Shown here: in pieces, positions 1 through 10,371 of the stretch
Layout: each line of letters starts with the position of its first letter
Position numbering within the stretch: the first letter of the stretch is position 1
Position numbers and translations under genes: made by a program
From: Athripsodes cinereus
Lineage: Eukaryota > Arthropoda > Insecta > Trichoptera > Leptoceridae
Assembly (NCBI GenBank): GCA_947579605.1
Contig: OX388313.1
Coordinates: forward strand, 31,251,214 to 31,315,213
Direction of reading: 5' to 3'
DNA: 64,000 nt
The notes under the pieces: generated by a model
What the model saw: only the letters and a program-made list of their open reading frames with translations
Database searches by the model: none
Told to the model about the DNA's origin: nothing

Positions 1-1205
1 ATATGAAAATCTGCTTGTTGTGCATTTATTCGATACAATTTCTCTCCTCGCAAACTGATTTTGTATCAACCGGATCAGCTATTTCCATGATATTCTTACA
101 ATGTGACATTCTGATGTCACATTGTAAGTGAGACATATTGATAATTATTACTGATAAATTTGAAGACAATTATGAAGAATATTACAAATGTTATCTTTCT
201 ACAGTCAGGCACCTATTCTTAACACAAACCTTTCGTTTTGGACGAGTTGGCAGAAAATAAAAAAGGTAGCCTTGACTGTCACACAAAATAAATTAGGAAA
301 TTTCATAAAATTAACCATCCAAAAATATTCGTGAAATTTTCTGTAAAACACATTTGTAGAAATATGAAAAATTTCAAATTCGTAGATATTTTTATCCTAG
401 TTTAGCCATGAACTACTTAACAGAGAATTATGTGTGTGGATTTTAGGTGATATTTATCAATTTTATCTGACAGCGGTGTGTGAAAGCTCTACAAAAGTGC
501 AGCTTTAAGCTTAATTTATACTATTTTATATCCTGACAACTGGTATTTTCCACACTTTACGTTTTATTATATTGATTTACTGCTTGCTCTGCAAGTATAA
601 TTTTTGATACTATAAATTTTACTTATCGCGCATTTTGAAACTAAAGTAGTTTGGAAATTTTAAACTGCGATAAAAAGACAGTGTTTTAGTTATAACGGTC
701 CTGAAATGTCTCATAACCAAATTTATATTCTAAATCATTTTTTGCCGAAAGATAGGATAATGAAAAAATATTATTATTATTCTTTTTCTCATTTTATTTT
801 ATGCAAGCAAACAGTTAAGCAGTATACGTTTCATATAATTATATGAGTTGCGTAGTTAATAAGTTAAAACAGTTTGCAGCAATAAAGTTAATTTCTAATC
901 CGAAAGAAAACATTTGTAAATGTATTTTTTATAAAAATATTTTAATTAGAGCTCATAAATAAATATTAGTACAAAAACATGATATTTTTCCAGTATTTCT
1001 ATGTTCAGGAATAATATGGATTATACAGGTACTCGTTATTATAGGAAGGTATGTAAAAAAAATTATGATTACAAATACTAACTTGATTTTTCTTATTGTT
1101 ACAGGTAAAATGTTGCATCTTTGTCTCATAATTTTAATATGGATGTGTCCAAAATTTGGTAAGATTATTAAATAATATATTTATTACAGTATCATTGATT
1201 ATCTA
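1..1205. other. AT-rich stretch without recognisable gene
   Basis: I recognise no gene or known repeat here apart from the hairpin at 95-128. Two pyrimidine-rich runs ending in AG (near 996 and 1104) look like splice acceptors, but no open exon-like segment follows them. Confidence 0.4.
95..128. repeat. 15-bp-arm perfect hairpin with 4-base loop
   Basis: CTTACAATGTGACAT (95-109) is the exact reverse complement of 114-128, with the loop TCTG between them. No flanking repeat family was recognised. It may be a head-to-head junction like the one near 45.45 kb. Confidence 0.75.
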
Positions 1206-1219
1206 CACTTAGCCATGTA

Positions 1220-1465
1220 TAGAAGGTAACTGAAAGGAGGTCTGAAAAAAAGGGTGTGAGAAATCGCAGACGTCCAAGAACTACCAAGAATTCTCAAGGA
1301 CGTCCATGTGATGAGTAAGAGAAATCAGCGTTTGAGGGATTGCATGAATGTGGAAGAAGCGAAAGCAATATTAAGGGATAAATCTATATGGTCTACTGTT
1401 CTTTCCGACTATCCTATCTGGAACACGGCGCGGCGTGAGGGTATAGATATTAATTTATTTATTAA
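1220..1465 (+). pseudogene. RTE-type LINE C-terminal remnant
   Basis: A broken end of an RTE-class non-LTR retrotransposon. The frame read from 1308 contains NVEEAKAILRDKSIW followed by SDYP. This matches the RRKWRSILSAYP end of the better copy at 16439-17384 and the VEEAKE / WRSVLSAYP end at 29005-29125. An upstream segment rich in Arg, Gly and Pro corresponds to the RGRPR motif. The nucleotide end GCGTGAGGGTATAG matches the 3' end of this family. Frame changes and substitutions show it is dead. Confidence 0.6.
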
Positions 1466-1626
1466 CTCTTTCAAGAAACAAACAGTTATTACAGTAAATA
1501 TTACAAGTTTCGATGTTAGATACAATATAGACCACAAGAGTCTCCCTATAATACCACAGCATAAAATTCAAAGCAACTTAAAATATATTTAAATACCTGT
1601 GCATTGATTTTATTTTTAAATTTTAT

Positions 1627-1850
1627 GAGATGGGTAGCCTGTTGGTAGAGTCTCAATCTTTTAATCAAGAGATCCCGGGCTCAATTCCACTTGCTTTCCG
1701 CTTATTCTACCATCATCAAACAATCAAATTTCTATTTCCGATGGTGCATATGGGTGTATTTAAATGTATCTCAAATCTAGATTCATCTTTATATATATTA
1801 AATGTCAAATCCTCGATTTTTTCTCCAGAAGTCACAGAATTAGTGAAACA
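1627..1850 (+). mobile_element. tRNA-derived SINE (TAGCCTG head), degenerate
   Basis: The head GGTAGCCTGTTGGTAGAGTC looks like a pol III A box. GGGCTCAATTCC about 35 bases later looks like a B box. The body (GGTGCATATGGGTGTATTTA, then CTAGATTC) recurs in the copy split at 16066/16290-16370, and the head recurs at 37580. The 75-residue open frame across it is incidental. Confidence 0.55.
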
Positions 1851-2384
1851 AGTGTAAATTCTTAAAAATATTGTAAAAATGGAATAGTTTTATATTTTCT
1901 TTTGATGTAATTTTTATTACTACTTTAACATCAGGTGTTACGTTCACATAGTTATTGCATAAATGAAAACTAGTAATTTTGTTAAACGTATACGTTTGCC
2001 AACTGTGGTACATCATGATCATTAACTTATGCATTTACCTTGTCGCATTTTAAGAAATATAGAAGGTAAAGGGCCAAATACTCATTTATCTCTCATAATT
2101 ATCCTCATTGCACGGGACATGTTTTTAGTATATTTCGCCTTGTAGCACCATCTTCTGTGATCTCAGAATAACGTGTTGCTCTATAGACTGAAAAAGCAAT
2201 GGTCTGCCTTACTCGATTCATCCATCTCAAATCAATACACCTTCTAGAACTCGAATTTATACTACTAACTGTCACATATATAACACATTTTATAATATAT
2301 TTGCTTACTCACGTCTAATATATTATACTTATGCGAATCATTTTCATTAGTTAAAAGTCTCAATCAATAAGTTACGAATCTCAG

Positions 2385-2575
2385 AACGTGGTGCTCAGGC
2401 AACTTTTTTATTTGATTCCCGACCAGGGCAAAGTGAAGAATGACTATTTCAAATTGTCCTGAGTCTAGGTGTTACATCATGTTTGTTGCATAATATATTT
2501 CGTGTATCGTCGCAATAGTACCTGTAGCCGTAATACAAAATTCATATCTTAGTTTTGAAAGGACACAATCTGTGT
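2385..2575 (+). mobile_element. tRNA-derived SINE (CCGGTGTGG-head family), degenerate
   Basis: Reads as the reverse complement of the better copy at 3530-3775. Shared blocks include TTGATTCCCGACCAGGGCAA, AGAATGAC, TTGTCCTGAGTCTAGGTGTT and TTCATATCTTAGTTTTG. The tRNA-like head is eroded, so the copy probably cannot be transcribed by pol III. Confidence 0.6.
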
Positions 2576-3105
2576 GATTTCTCCATAAAAAAACGAAATT
2601 TTTTCTCACAATCATGTATTATTGAACACCTCAGATACTGTGAAGCTTATTTCATTTCTAGGACTCCGTAGGGAGTTTTAAAACTATGTAACTTGTAACA
2701 CAAAATAAGATACATTGTGCGTGTGTATATAGCATCAATAGCAAAATGACTAGCCATTCAATTTTTCCCCAGTACTCCCCAGAGATCGTCCTACTGGGAG
2801 AAAGCTCTCCATAAATATTGTAAACACATACACACACATGATACATCCTACTGAAATATTTATTACGTAAAGAGAACACGCAACTTCTCAATTTATGTTA
2901 ACAGTGTCGCGTACAAAGGTTGTCTCACAGATGTTGAAGGTTTTAAGAAATATCTAAAAAACCTTTTTTTTTATTAGTTACCATAAATGCTGAACATAGA
3001 AGGCTCACACTTTCCAACGTTTTAATTTAGTAAAATACACATTTAAAGAACATGTTATTTTATGTTATTAAAATATATTAGCATTATCAGTTATTTTAGA
3101 AGGAT

Positions 3106-3130
3106 TAACTATGTAACAGTTACATAGTTA
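3106..3130. repeat. 25-bp perfect palindrome
   Basis: TAACTATGTAAC and GTTACATAGTTA flank a single central A. No family was identified. Confidence 0.6.
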
Positions 3131-3399
3131 TTATCTCGCTCGTCAATGGTAAATCAAAACCGAAATCGATCGCGATTTTAATAATCAAGTAACGGATGTG
3201 CATTGTAGAATACGTAAAAAACATTCAAAATATATTAGCATACCTATGTACGTGTGTAAAAGATTCATGGATAATGCTTTTCATTTATCGTCTGTGTACT
3301 TTTGTGTACGAACATTATTATTTTTTAAATATCTAACACTAGATTTTCATCATTTTTTTTCACCATCGCGGGAAACATACTTGTGTTTGTATTTTGGTC

Positions 3400-3520
3400 A
3401 AAGAGACGTCTTTTGTCTTTTAAGGGCATTGTCAATGAGATAAGACGAAAGACGTCCTCTAGTGAATAAATCGCACAATAGAATAAAACATTTGTTTTAT
3501 TTATTTCTTTACGGAATTCT
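3400..3520 (+). mobile_element. PLE pseudo-LTR fragment with hairpin
   Basis: AGACGTCTTTTGTCTT (from about 3403) forms an inverted repeat with AAGACGAAAGACGTC (3442-3456). GAAA at 3447-3450 followed by GACGTC matches the core of the hairpins at 23.1 and 62.25 kb. The following GAATAAATCG and AAACATTTGTTTTATTTAT recur at 45.48-45.54 kb, which confirms a shared family. Assignment to Penelope-like elements is inferred from the 23-kb copy, where the same motif lies beside a GIY-YIG endonuclease fragment. Confidence 0.5.
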
Positions 3521-3529
3521 ACAACCTAA

Positions 3530-3775
3530 CATAACATAACACGTGTAGACAATTCACACAGACCGAGCTAGTCCCAAACTAAGATATGAATCTTGTATTA
3601 TGGGTACTTACACGGCGATACACATATACAATGCACTAAACACATATACATGTAACACCCAGACCCAGGACAATCTGAAAAAGGTCATTCTTCATTTTGC
3701 CCTGGCCGGGAATCGAACCCGGGACCTCGTGACTCAAAGGCAAGTGCGTTAGCCTCCGCGCCACACCGGTCGTCT
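3530..3775 (-). mobile_element. tRNA-derived SINE, near full length
   Basis: Read on the minus strand it starts CGACCGGTGTGGCGCGGAGG, with an A box (TGGCGCGGAGG). A good B box, GGGTTCGATTCCCGG, lies at about 3706-3720. A family-specific body of about 170 bases follows, ending in a (TTATG)n-like tail. The copies at 14960-15215 (minus) and 2385-2575 (plus) and a head fragment at 44115-44175 share it. It is non-coding and would need a LINE partner for mobility. Confidence 0.8.
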
Positions 3776-3779
3776 AAAC

Positions 3780-4190
3780 ACCGACACAGTGAATTTTTGT
3801 AAAATATCTGTGTAGATCATATAAATTTACTATTAAAGTTGACGTCTGTCAGACGACTTTCCAACGTCTCTCAGATTTACATTCCACCAGATACGCATAT
3901 GGTTACAATACTACCAACACCTACCGTGATATTGTATTACAATATGAACTTGAACAGTTCAAGTATGTACATAAATAATTTTAGTTATATGTGTCTTATA
4001 TGACTAGATCTATTATATTACATATGTAATTACTTAGTGTTTGTAGTGTGATATTAAGTTGAGTTAGGAAACTTTATCCAATAGTTACATTCTCAATATT
4101 CTAGAGTAATATGGACATACATAATCATATGTATATGTGGAAGTCAGAGAGAAACCACCCTATATCGCTTTTTGGCCAGATTGCCTAATT
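3780..4190. other. no recognised feature
   Basis: AT-rich sequence; nothing supported was seen. Confidence 0.4.
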
Positions 4191-4194
4191 ATTT

Positions 4195-4510
4195 ATTTAT
4201 TAATCATCAACATTACACTTACTTACTGTTAGCCCTCTTCTCTCCACTGCTAGATATAGGCCTCTTCAAAACTTTTCCACACTTTCCTATCTCGAGCAAC
4301 ACAATACCACTGCTTTCCCATCATCTGGACAATATTGTCAGCCCATTTTTTTGGTGTCTTCCTACGCTTCTTTTGTCCCCCCACGGCCTCCATTCAAGAA
4401 CTCTGGAAGTCCATCTACTATCCTCTCATCTTTCCACATGACCAGCCCATTACCATTTCAGCTTGGAGACTTTATCAACAACGTCAACGACTTTTGTCTT
4501 TTGTCGGATT
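4195..4510 (-). pseudogene. RTE-type LINE C-terminus, broken
   Basis: The minus strand translates to KVVDVVDKVSKLKW, stop, WAGHVER, then RWTSRVLEWRPW. This is the same signature as the copy at 25735-26045 (VTDVVERVARLKWSWAGHV, RWTKRVAEWRP). The motifs are typical of the C-terminal end of RTE-class pol proteins. Stops after LKW and HVER make it a pseudogene. The sequence ends in a TAAG-rich 3' tail. Confidence 0.7.
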
Positions 4511-4639
4511 ACACTACAGAAAATATATTACACCCACTATATCAAAAGCCCACAAGGTTGTCATATTTAAATAAAAGAATAAAAATAATATATTAATAAT
4601 AAGAATAAGTACCTACATTAAGACAATAAGAAACCAACC

Positions 4640-4720
4640 CCTCTACGGCCCTCAATCTTCCATTCTATGATTAGTTACAGGATGGCATATTTTTTCCTCT
4701 CATTATGTGACCAAAACATA
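4640..4720 (-). mobile_element. fragment of the GAA-tailed LINE
   Basis: CAGGATGGCATATTTTT followed by CCTCTCATTATG matches 48075-48110, inside the clearer LINE end at 47897-48115. Only a fragment remains here. Confidence 0.45.
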
Positions 4721-4721
4721 A

Positions 4722-4855
4722 TAATAATAATAAAAAACTTTATTGCACAAAAAAACAACATATGAAAATATTCAATTTAACTATACAAAAAAAAATGTGC
4801 AATGGGCGAGTTTATCGCAGAAGCGCGATATCTTCCAACTAACATGAAGTTTTAC
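4722..4855 (-). mobile_element. CR1-like LINE 3' UTR (family A)
   Basis: (TAA)n then CTTTATTGCACA, followed by GGGCGAGTTTATCGCAGAAG, GCGATATCTTCC and AACTAAC. This is the reverse complement of the 3' UTR after the LINE frame at 20283-20618. The same signature recurs at 22318 and 36045 (plus) and at 34895, 51805 and 52400 (minus). It is 5'-truncated, as expected for target-primed reverse transcription. Confidence 0.7.
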
Positions 4856-4959
4856 GGAGCTAAACTACATATATAAAATAAAATACATAAGACAAATATA
4901 ACTAAAATTATTTATACTAACTATAAAATTTCATAAAAACTTTCCACGTAACGAATCAA

Positions 4960-5241
4960 ACACATAAACAATGTCACCCACTAAAACAGTTATATATCAG
5001 ACACATAAACAATGTCACCCACTAAAAGAGTTATATATCAGACACATAAACAATGTCACCCACTAAAAGAGTTATATATCAGACACATAAACAATGTCAC
5101 CCACTAAAAGAGTTATATATCAGACACATAAACAATGTCACCCACTAAAAGAGTTATATATCAGACACATAAACAATGTCACCCACTAAAAGAGTTATAT
5201 ATCAGACACATAAACAATGTCACCCACTAAAACAGTTATAT
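4960..5241. repeat. 41-bp tandem minisatellite, about 7 units
   Basis: Units start at 4960, 5001, 5042, 5083, 5124, 5165 and 5206. Each begins ACACATAAACAATGTCACCC. The first and last units have AAACAGT where the five internal units have AAAGAGT, otherwise they are nearly identical. The internal units appear homogenised. The array follows a LINE 3' UTR. Confidence 0.95.
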
Positions 5242-5484
5242 TTGATCTCCTGGATAAATTCACATGGAAGGTTTTATGTATTCACCGTGACGGTGTACTT
5301 ACATTATTGTTATTAGGTACCTAAGTTTGAAAGTTTAGCACCGCAAATATTATGTGCGTGGTGAAGGGATTTAATCTAATAAATAATTAATTATATTCAC
5401 ATGTAGGTATACTTACTTTTACATCCGTTACACAGTTTAGGTGAACGCATCAAAACTTCGATTATTTTGTTTTTTTTTTTTAGA

Positions 5485-5668
5485 TATATCTGGGTTTTGT
5501 TTGTTATAAACCCAAATACAACCTTATACACCTTTCACAGTAAGCTACTAAAAGCTTGTGTCGTGAAAGGGGAGTTTTCCGGTACCTGGTATCGAACCAC
5601 GGACCCCTTGTTCACGAGGCCGAGACTCTACCTCCAGGCTACCGACGAACTCTTATGTAGTTATGTAG
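5485..5668 (-). mobile_element. tRNA-derived SINE (TAGCCTGGAGG family)
   Basis: The minus strand reads GTCGGTAGCCTGGAGGTAGA (A-box region), then GGTTCGATACC (B box), then CTTTCACGACACAAGC and a body with AAGGTTGTATTTGGGTT. Copies lie at 7715, 12985 and 31140, all on the minus strand. The 77-residue frame across it is incidental. Confidence 0.75.
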
Positions 5669-6045
5669 TATTTTATCTGGAAAATAACAACCCGGTGTAA
5701 TATTGTGGTTTTATCAAGCACAAGATTAATTATTTGCATTTTTCATACGCGTTTGACATCACTAGTACTTAAATTTGTACGTTTGACTGATTTGTAGGTT
5801 TGGTTAGTTATGTAGATAGTCTGGTGTTTTTTTTTTGCAATAGCACATTTATTAACAATCGTTTCATTATCATATCATTTCTTGAGTGAAATACTATATA
5901 CATAATTACGTGAATATAAGTAGAAAATTCATATTTGTTTTAAAGAGTTCACAGATAAATAATAGAGAAACAATTATCTTCTTAATGAACACACAATTAT
6001 TGAGCATATCTCTGGATAAAAAATATGTGTTTTTGATTAATGTAG
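5669..6045. other. no recognised feature
   Basis: AT-rich sequence; no gene or repeat family was recognised. Confidence 0.35.
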
Positions 6046-6049
6046 TGAT

Positions 6050-6215
6050 GTGTCATCATTATTATCCTATACATCACTTCCCTTGCGCGGTAGGCAGAAA
6101 GGATCGAGTGTCATTATTTCTGTCTTGCACAAGCTTTTTCAGTTTTTCGCGAATGCTTTCCTATTCATTGTACATCTTTAAGAATTATGTCTTCGTGATT
6201 TAACCGATTCATCCC
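6050..6215 (-). pseudogene. RTE-type LINE tail, degenerate
   Basis: The minus strand ends CTTTCTGCCTACCGCGCAAG, matching the SAYPARE end of the copy at 16439-17384, then a short ATG/AAT-rich tail. Upstream residues are too eroded to read. Confidence 0.5.
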
Positions 6216-6321
6216 TGTGCAATTACGTCTCCGAAAAAAAAAATTCAATCAAGTATGACTTTTTCAAATCATTGCAAATTGTTGTATTTTTCATTAACTT
6301 ACTCGTATATACGTATCCACG

Positions 6322-6535
6322 ACTACTACTACTACTACACCCACAGAAGTAGATACCCAGCAGACCAGTTGCATTTAATAAACATGTAAGCCGTCTTCTA
6401 CGTGCCAACAAAAATCAAGACTTTCAGGATGGGTGGCAAAACTCAAAGCTGAAATTAAATTATAAAACGTCTTTAATCGAAATATCATGGCAAATAGTGG
6501 GAGAGCAATTCTTTGCCTAGCGTTTGTTTTATGGT
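6322..6535 (-). mobile_element. SINE-like element with (TAG)n tail
   Basis: Minus-strand copy of the roughly 250-bp family best seen at 39892-40138 and 49448-49708. It has the CTA repeat at its tail, CAGCAGACCAGTTGCAT, CAGGATGGGTGGCAAA and AGAGCAATTCTTTGCC. The extreme tail region is diverged. Confidence 0.6.
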
Positions 6536-6749
6536 TTTTCTCTGAAAATAGCAAATCGTTTTTAGTAAATTTATTTTCTTAAGATGGATGCCTTGTAGGT
6601 ACATTTAACCCAAACAAATACTAAAAATATAATACATTCTCGTGGTATAATACTAGTTTTGGTCGGACTAAGGATTTTCAGTGTTATAACCGAATATCCG
6701 ACGATAGAATACTCGTCCACTACATGTTTACGTAGTTTAGAACCAGGCC

Positions 6750-6914
6750 CCCTAGTCAAAACACATTTTAGCGTTATGAAGTCGTTCGACTACAAACGAA
6801 TTTACGACAATCTACCTACATGTACCATATAATTATGCGTTATTGTTGCAATTATAGTCGTAATTACGTTTGTAGTCGAACGACAAGTGACGCTAAAATG
6901 TGTTTTGACTAGGG
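6750..6914. mobile_element. palindromic MITE, copy 1
   Basis: CCCTAGTCAAAACACATTTT (left end) and AAAATGTGTTTTGACTAGGG (right end) are exact reverse complements. The match continues through GCG and CGACTACAAACG. The interior (ACGACAATCTACCTACATG, GCGTTATTGTTGC) is shared with copy 2 at 37722-37862. No coding capacity. The CCCTAG ends recall piggyBac-like termini, but I do not see a TTAA target duplication, so the superfamily is left open. Confidence 0.8.
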
Positions 6915-7054
6915 CTGCAGTTATCTACAATAATTATCGTAAAATATGAAATTAGACGTCAAATGATTAGTGAACTAGTGAAAACGTTTTAAAATTTACA
7001 ACAATTTATTTTTAAAAAATTTCAATGCACAACTTCTATTCTATACCATTACGG

Positions 7055-7300
7055 CATATCCCACTTGTGAGGTAGCCAGCAGACCAGCTTGCATTCAACA
7101 AACATGCAAGTTATCTTCCCTGAGCCAACAATAAATAAGATATTTAGAATAGGTATTGCACTCATTCCTGAATTTATAATTTATCGCTGATAAAAAATTG
7201 TATTTTTTTTCAATGTCTTCTTTTTATATGGCTCTCGAAAACTCGGAAAAGACGGAAAAGAGTTGTGGACCTATTCTTTGCCGGATGCTCCACAGCTTTT
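7055..7300 (-). mobile_element. (TAG)n-tail SINE-like element, eroded
   Basis: GGCATATCCCACTTGTGAGG, AGCAGACCAGCTTGCAT, and near the far end TGGACCTATTCTTTGCCGG then ATGCTCC, the reverse of the family's GGAGCACCCGGTAAAGAAT head. The middle is diverged. Confidence 0.6.
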
Positions 7301-7317
7301 CAATGTACTGTGCACTA

Positions 7318-7378
7318 AATAATGAAGGAAGCTGGTTACCGCCCTGTGTTGCCGAGAGGAGTGTTGAAGCATAATAAA
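7318..7378 (+). pseudogene. fragment of (GAT)n-tailed LINE
   Basis: GAAGCTGGTTACCGCCCTGT, GAGAGGAGTGTTGAAG matches the C-terminal end (LVSALCSREER) of the family at 18575-18765. Too short for more. Confidence 0.45.
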
Positions 7379-7714
7379 AGAACCTGAAATTCTGACATAC
7401 AGTTGTCGAATATTCTATACATAAATACCGGATATCCATTTTGTCTCTAGCATAGACTTTTTTCCTTCTCCTTCTAACCTCACCCTTGAAATGGATGCCT
7501 AATGACCTAAACTCGATATTGGTCTGAAGTAATCAAGGATTTTTTTTCTAGAATAAAAATAATCTTACAAGAAATAGTAATAAGTTCAGATTTATATCAT
7601 AAATAATACAAAAAACAGAAAGTGAACTTCATAAAGCTATGGGAAATGAAATCGTTTAAGAATGTTTATATTATTGATTGAGTTGATGTTAATTTTGATA
7701 AATACATATTCACA

Positions 7715-7895
7715 TTTGTTTTTTTTCAAAATATATATCTGAGTTTTTGCTATTAATTACCCAAGTTTACTTTTATACATACACCTTTCATATAAATCTA
7801 AAAGCTTGTGTCGTAAAAAGCGAGTTTGTCGGCATCTGGAATCGAACTTGTGCATGAGGTGCACGGTTCGATTCCAGGCATAGTTAATGTCGGGG
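7715..7895 (-). mobile_element. rearranged tRNA-derived SINE
   Basis: The body matches 5485-5668 (TCTGAGTTTTTGCTATTAAT, AAAGCTTGTGTCGTAAAAAG). Its B box reads GGAATCGAAC in plus orientation. After about 17 bases a second B box, GGTTCGATTCC, faces the other way. TGTCGGG/CCCGACA at about 7888-7905 forms a short hairpin just beyond. A head-to-head rearrangement is the simplest reading. Confidence 0.55.
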
Positions 7896-7999
7896 TGACC
7901 CGACATGACATATTTTCATTTTATTTATTTATTTTATTTACATACATCCACAGTGTGAACCTTAAACATGTAGGTAATACTACACAAAAATAAATCCAA

Positions 8000-9080
8000 A
8001 TTCTCATTTATAACACAGCTGGAGCAAGACAACAACGACAATTGACGATTGTCTGTCTGTTTATTGTATCTTGAAATTTTAAGTGCATATATTTAAGTTT
8101 ATTGAAAACTATTGTAATTAGCATACTGGTAATAATAGGGGACTTTGCTGGTCCACTTATGGTTTTTTGTATTATTCTGTTCAGCACTATTTATGATATG
8201 ACTGTTTGTATCCCTGTTGAAGATATAAATAAATAAATAAATAAATAACGAAATACAATTGGGAATCGAATTATTACATTTAATCATGAAAAATTAAAAT
8301 ATTGGAGTGAGAGTTTATAAGTCAACAAAATGTTCAGTAACATATCAAGAATAAAAGGAGACCTTATATTAAGAATAAAATATTATTAAGAATAAAAAGA
8401 GTCATATAGTAAGGAGATGGAAGAAAAAATAAGATTTACAAGAAATGTAATAGGTTATTGAAATGTCAAAAGAATATGACTGTGAAGAAGAAGATATGAT
8501 AGTTTCATGGGTTAAATTTAAATAGGTATTGATATAATTGTCTTTTTTACCTTTTTAACAAATCACTATAGCTTAAAATGATGATAATGAGTTTATTTTG
8601 TTGATAAATAAAAATAAGTTATACTCGTACATTGGTTATCAAAACATCATATATACCAAAGAATTGATTGATTCACAGAAATCGTTTCATGTCATATTTG
8701 TTGATCTACTCGACAAATGAGCCTCGCTAACCACATAGAAATTCACCCACACTAAAAAATATATAAATATATACCTAACCCTGGCTTAGTAGCCATGACT
8801 AGTCTGAGAATAGAGATCTTAATCACAAAACAATTTGTTCCACGGTACATTTTCTCAATATCATCTCGATAATTTAAAAACTCTATCAATGCAAATACGA
8901 GTATTGTTTGAATTTTTGAATTTCTATTTTTCACTTTTGAATTTTTCGAGCAACAGAAAATGAAACATTTTTTTTTCAAAGTGATGGTTAAGGCTGTGCC
9001 TAAAGGACTTCCCTAACTTACAACCCTATATGTCCCTTGGAGATAATAATCACTACAAGGCACTACTCACTATTACAATA
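8000..9080. other. AT-rich stretch with simple repeats only
   Basis: Contains an (AAAT)n run near 8228-8250. No gene or repeat family was recognised. Confidence 0.4.
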
Positions 9081-9082
9081 TT

Positions 9083-9210
9083 TAGTTATTTATTTATTCA
9101 TTTATTTATTAAAACAGCATTAAAAACATAAAATGTCATAAAATCTACCTAATTGGGCATGAGCCCATATCAAGGCAGTCTATTATTCTAACAAACTATA
9201 TTTTTACAGT
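9083..9210 (-). mobile_element. LINE 3' tail, unassigned
   Basis: (ATTT)n followed by AAAACAGCATTAAAAACATA and TTGGGCATGAGCCCATATCA. A run-on A/T tail plus a short UTR-like segment suggests a 5'-truncated LINE on the minus strand. No coding part remains. Confidence 0.35.
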
Positions 9211-9512
9211 TATCTATTGCTGCGTTCTTAAATTCTTAACATGAGATATCTATGCTTGTGTGTAACCCATTTATTAGCCTGGCATAACAGTTGGAACAGA
9301 AGTAATTATTATTCCATGTATGTGAGTAGTGTTTGTGTTTAGTTGATACTCATGTATTATTCATAAGAGAAATAAAGGAATTTGTCATGGAGACATTTTC
9401 AACAAGTCACTCTTTCTGAGAAACTGAGGAAAAATGAAACTTTTTTTCGTTTTTTCTCTCTATTTTGATTTGCATTATTATTTTCAAGGTTCTTGCTGAA
9501 GGCTGAAGGGCT

Positions 9513-9665
9513 CACTAATAAATAAATAAATAAATAAATAAATAAATCTTTATTGACCATAATTTTACACAAATATATAAACAACAAAATTACAAAACGT
9601 GACAATTAACAAAATTAGGCCAAAAGGCGGACTTGTTGCTAGGCAACGTCTTCCAGTCAACCCTA
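9513..9665 (-). mobile_element. CR1-like LINE 3' UTR, divergent
   Basis: (AATA)n then TCTTTATTGACCATAATTTT and AAGGCGGACTTGTTGCTAGG, CAACGTCTTCCAGTCAACCC. The order mirrors the family A tail (GGGCGAGTTTATCGC..., CTTCCAACTAACCC) with many substitutions, so it is probably a related subfamily. Confidence 0.45.
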
Positions 9666-9735
9666 ATGTAATAAAAAAATATTTGTTTTTGTATATTCTT
9701 TCGTTGTATTATTCAGTAATTTATTTTATAAATAA

Positions 9736-10365
9736 ACTTATATAAACCATATTGCTAATAAAATTATAAAGAGTGCGAAAATTAATTGGATCAAAGAAGA
9801 AATTAAATCAGCATACATTAAGAAAGACATTTTACGAACATATATAAAAGTGTTACATTTGAGCCTTATAAATAATCTACATCCACTTGAATGGGAATGT
9901 ATTGATAATTCAATTTATAATAAAGTGACAGATTTGGGTGAAAAGAAAAAACAATTATTGGATAAAAAACTTTATAATTTAAAGTTATCACAGCATAAAG
10001 TTGTTAATGATAATATTCCAGACTTAAATAAAGATAATATAGTTTTCTATAAGAAATTTGTGAATTTAACTAACATTGTATTAGATGATAATGAAGTAAA
10101 CTTGTTAGAAAAAGGCCCAAAGTTCAATATTATTAAAAATAATGACATTAAAAATATTGATAACTTAAGAGTTGATTTGGATATGGCAATTAATACTGAT
10201 AAAAATAACATTGATAAATCATTTACCAAACACCTGTGCGCCAATACGATAAACAAAGAATTGGGTAATCCCAGTAATCCTAGTAACAATAAACTCTATA
10301 AAGTGGTGTCGAGTATAAGAAAGAAAGTTAAAGACAATTTAATTATAAATAAACGTTTAATATAC
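9736..10365 (+). pseudogene. Penelope-like element, N-terminal part of RT ORF
   Basis: Open from the stop at 9733 to the junction near 10365, about 210 codons without interruption. Early residues include SAYIKKDILRTYIKVLHLS and NNLHPLEW. Next comes FVNLTNIVLDDNEVNLLEKG then PKF, which matches the region of PLE proteins with a 'VINLS ... E..LL.KG..F' pattern upstream of the reverse transcriptase. KVVSSIRKKVKD then LIINK lies just before where PLE proteins carry an ADKG motif, and there the frame runs into an unrelated LINE tail. Lys, Asn and Asp are abundant, in keeping with high AT. The family is recognised from motifs; the rest of the element (RT core, GIY-YIG) is missing. Confidence 0.7.
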
Positions 10366-10371
10366 GTATAT

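Noticed and set aside
1090..1140. Splice-acceptor-like TTGTTACAG followed by GTAAAATG
   Set aside because: No open exon with a donor follows; such strings are common in AT-rich DNA.
3705..3775. Possible tRNA gene from good A and B boxes
   Set aside because: No cloverleaf or acceptor stem was seen, and the tRNA-like part is joined to a SINE body that recurs in the window.
4960..5241. Regular 41-bp repeat that could suggest a CRISPR array
   Set aside because: Units are directly tandem with no variable spacers, and the surrounding repeats are eukaryotic.
6750..6914. Assignment of the palindromic MITE to piggyBac from its CCCTAG ends
   Set aside because: No TTAA target duplication is visible, so the superfamily was left open.
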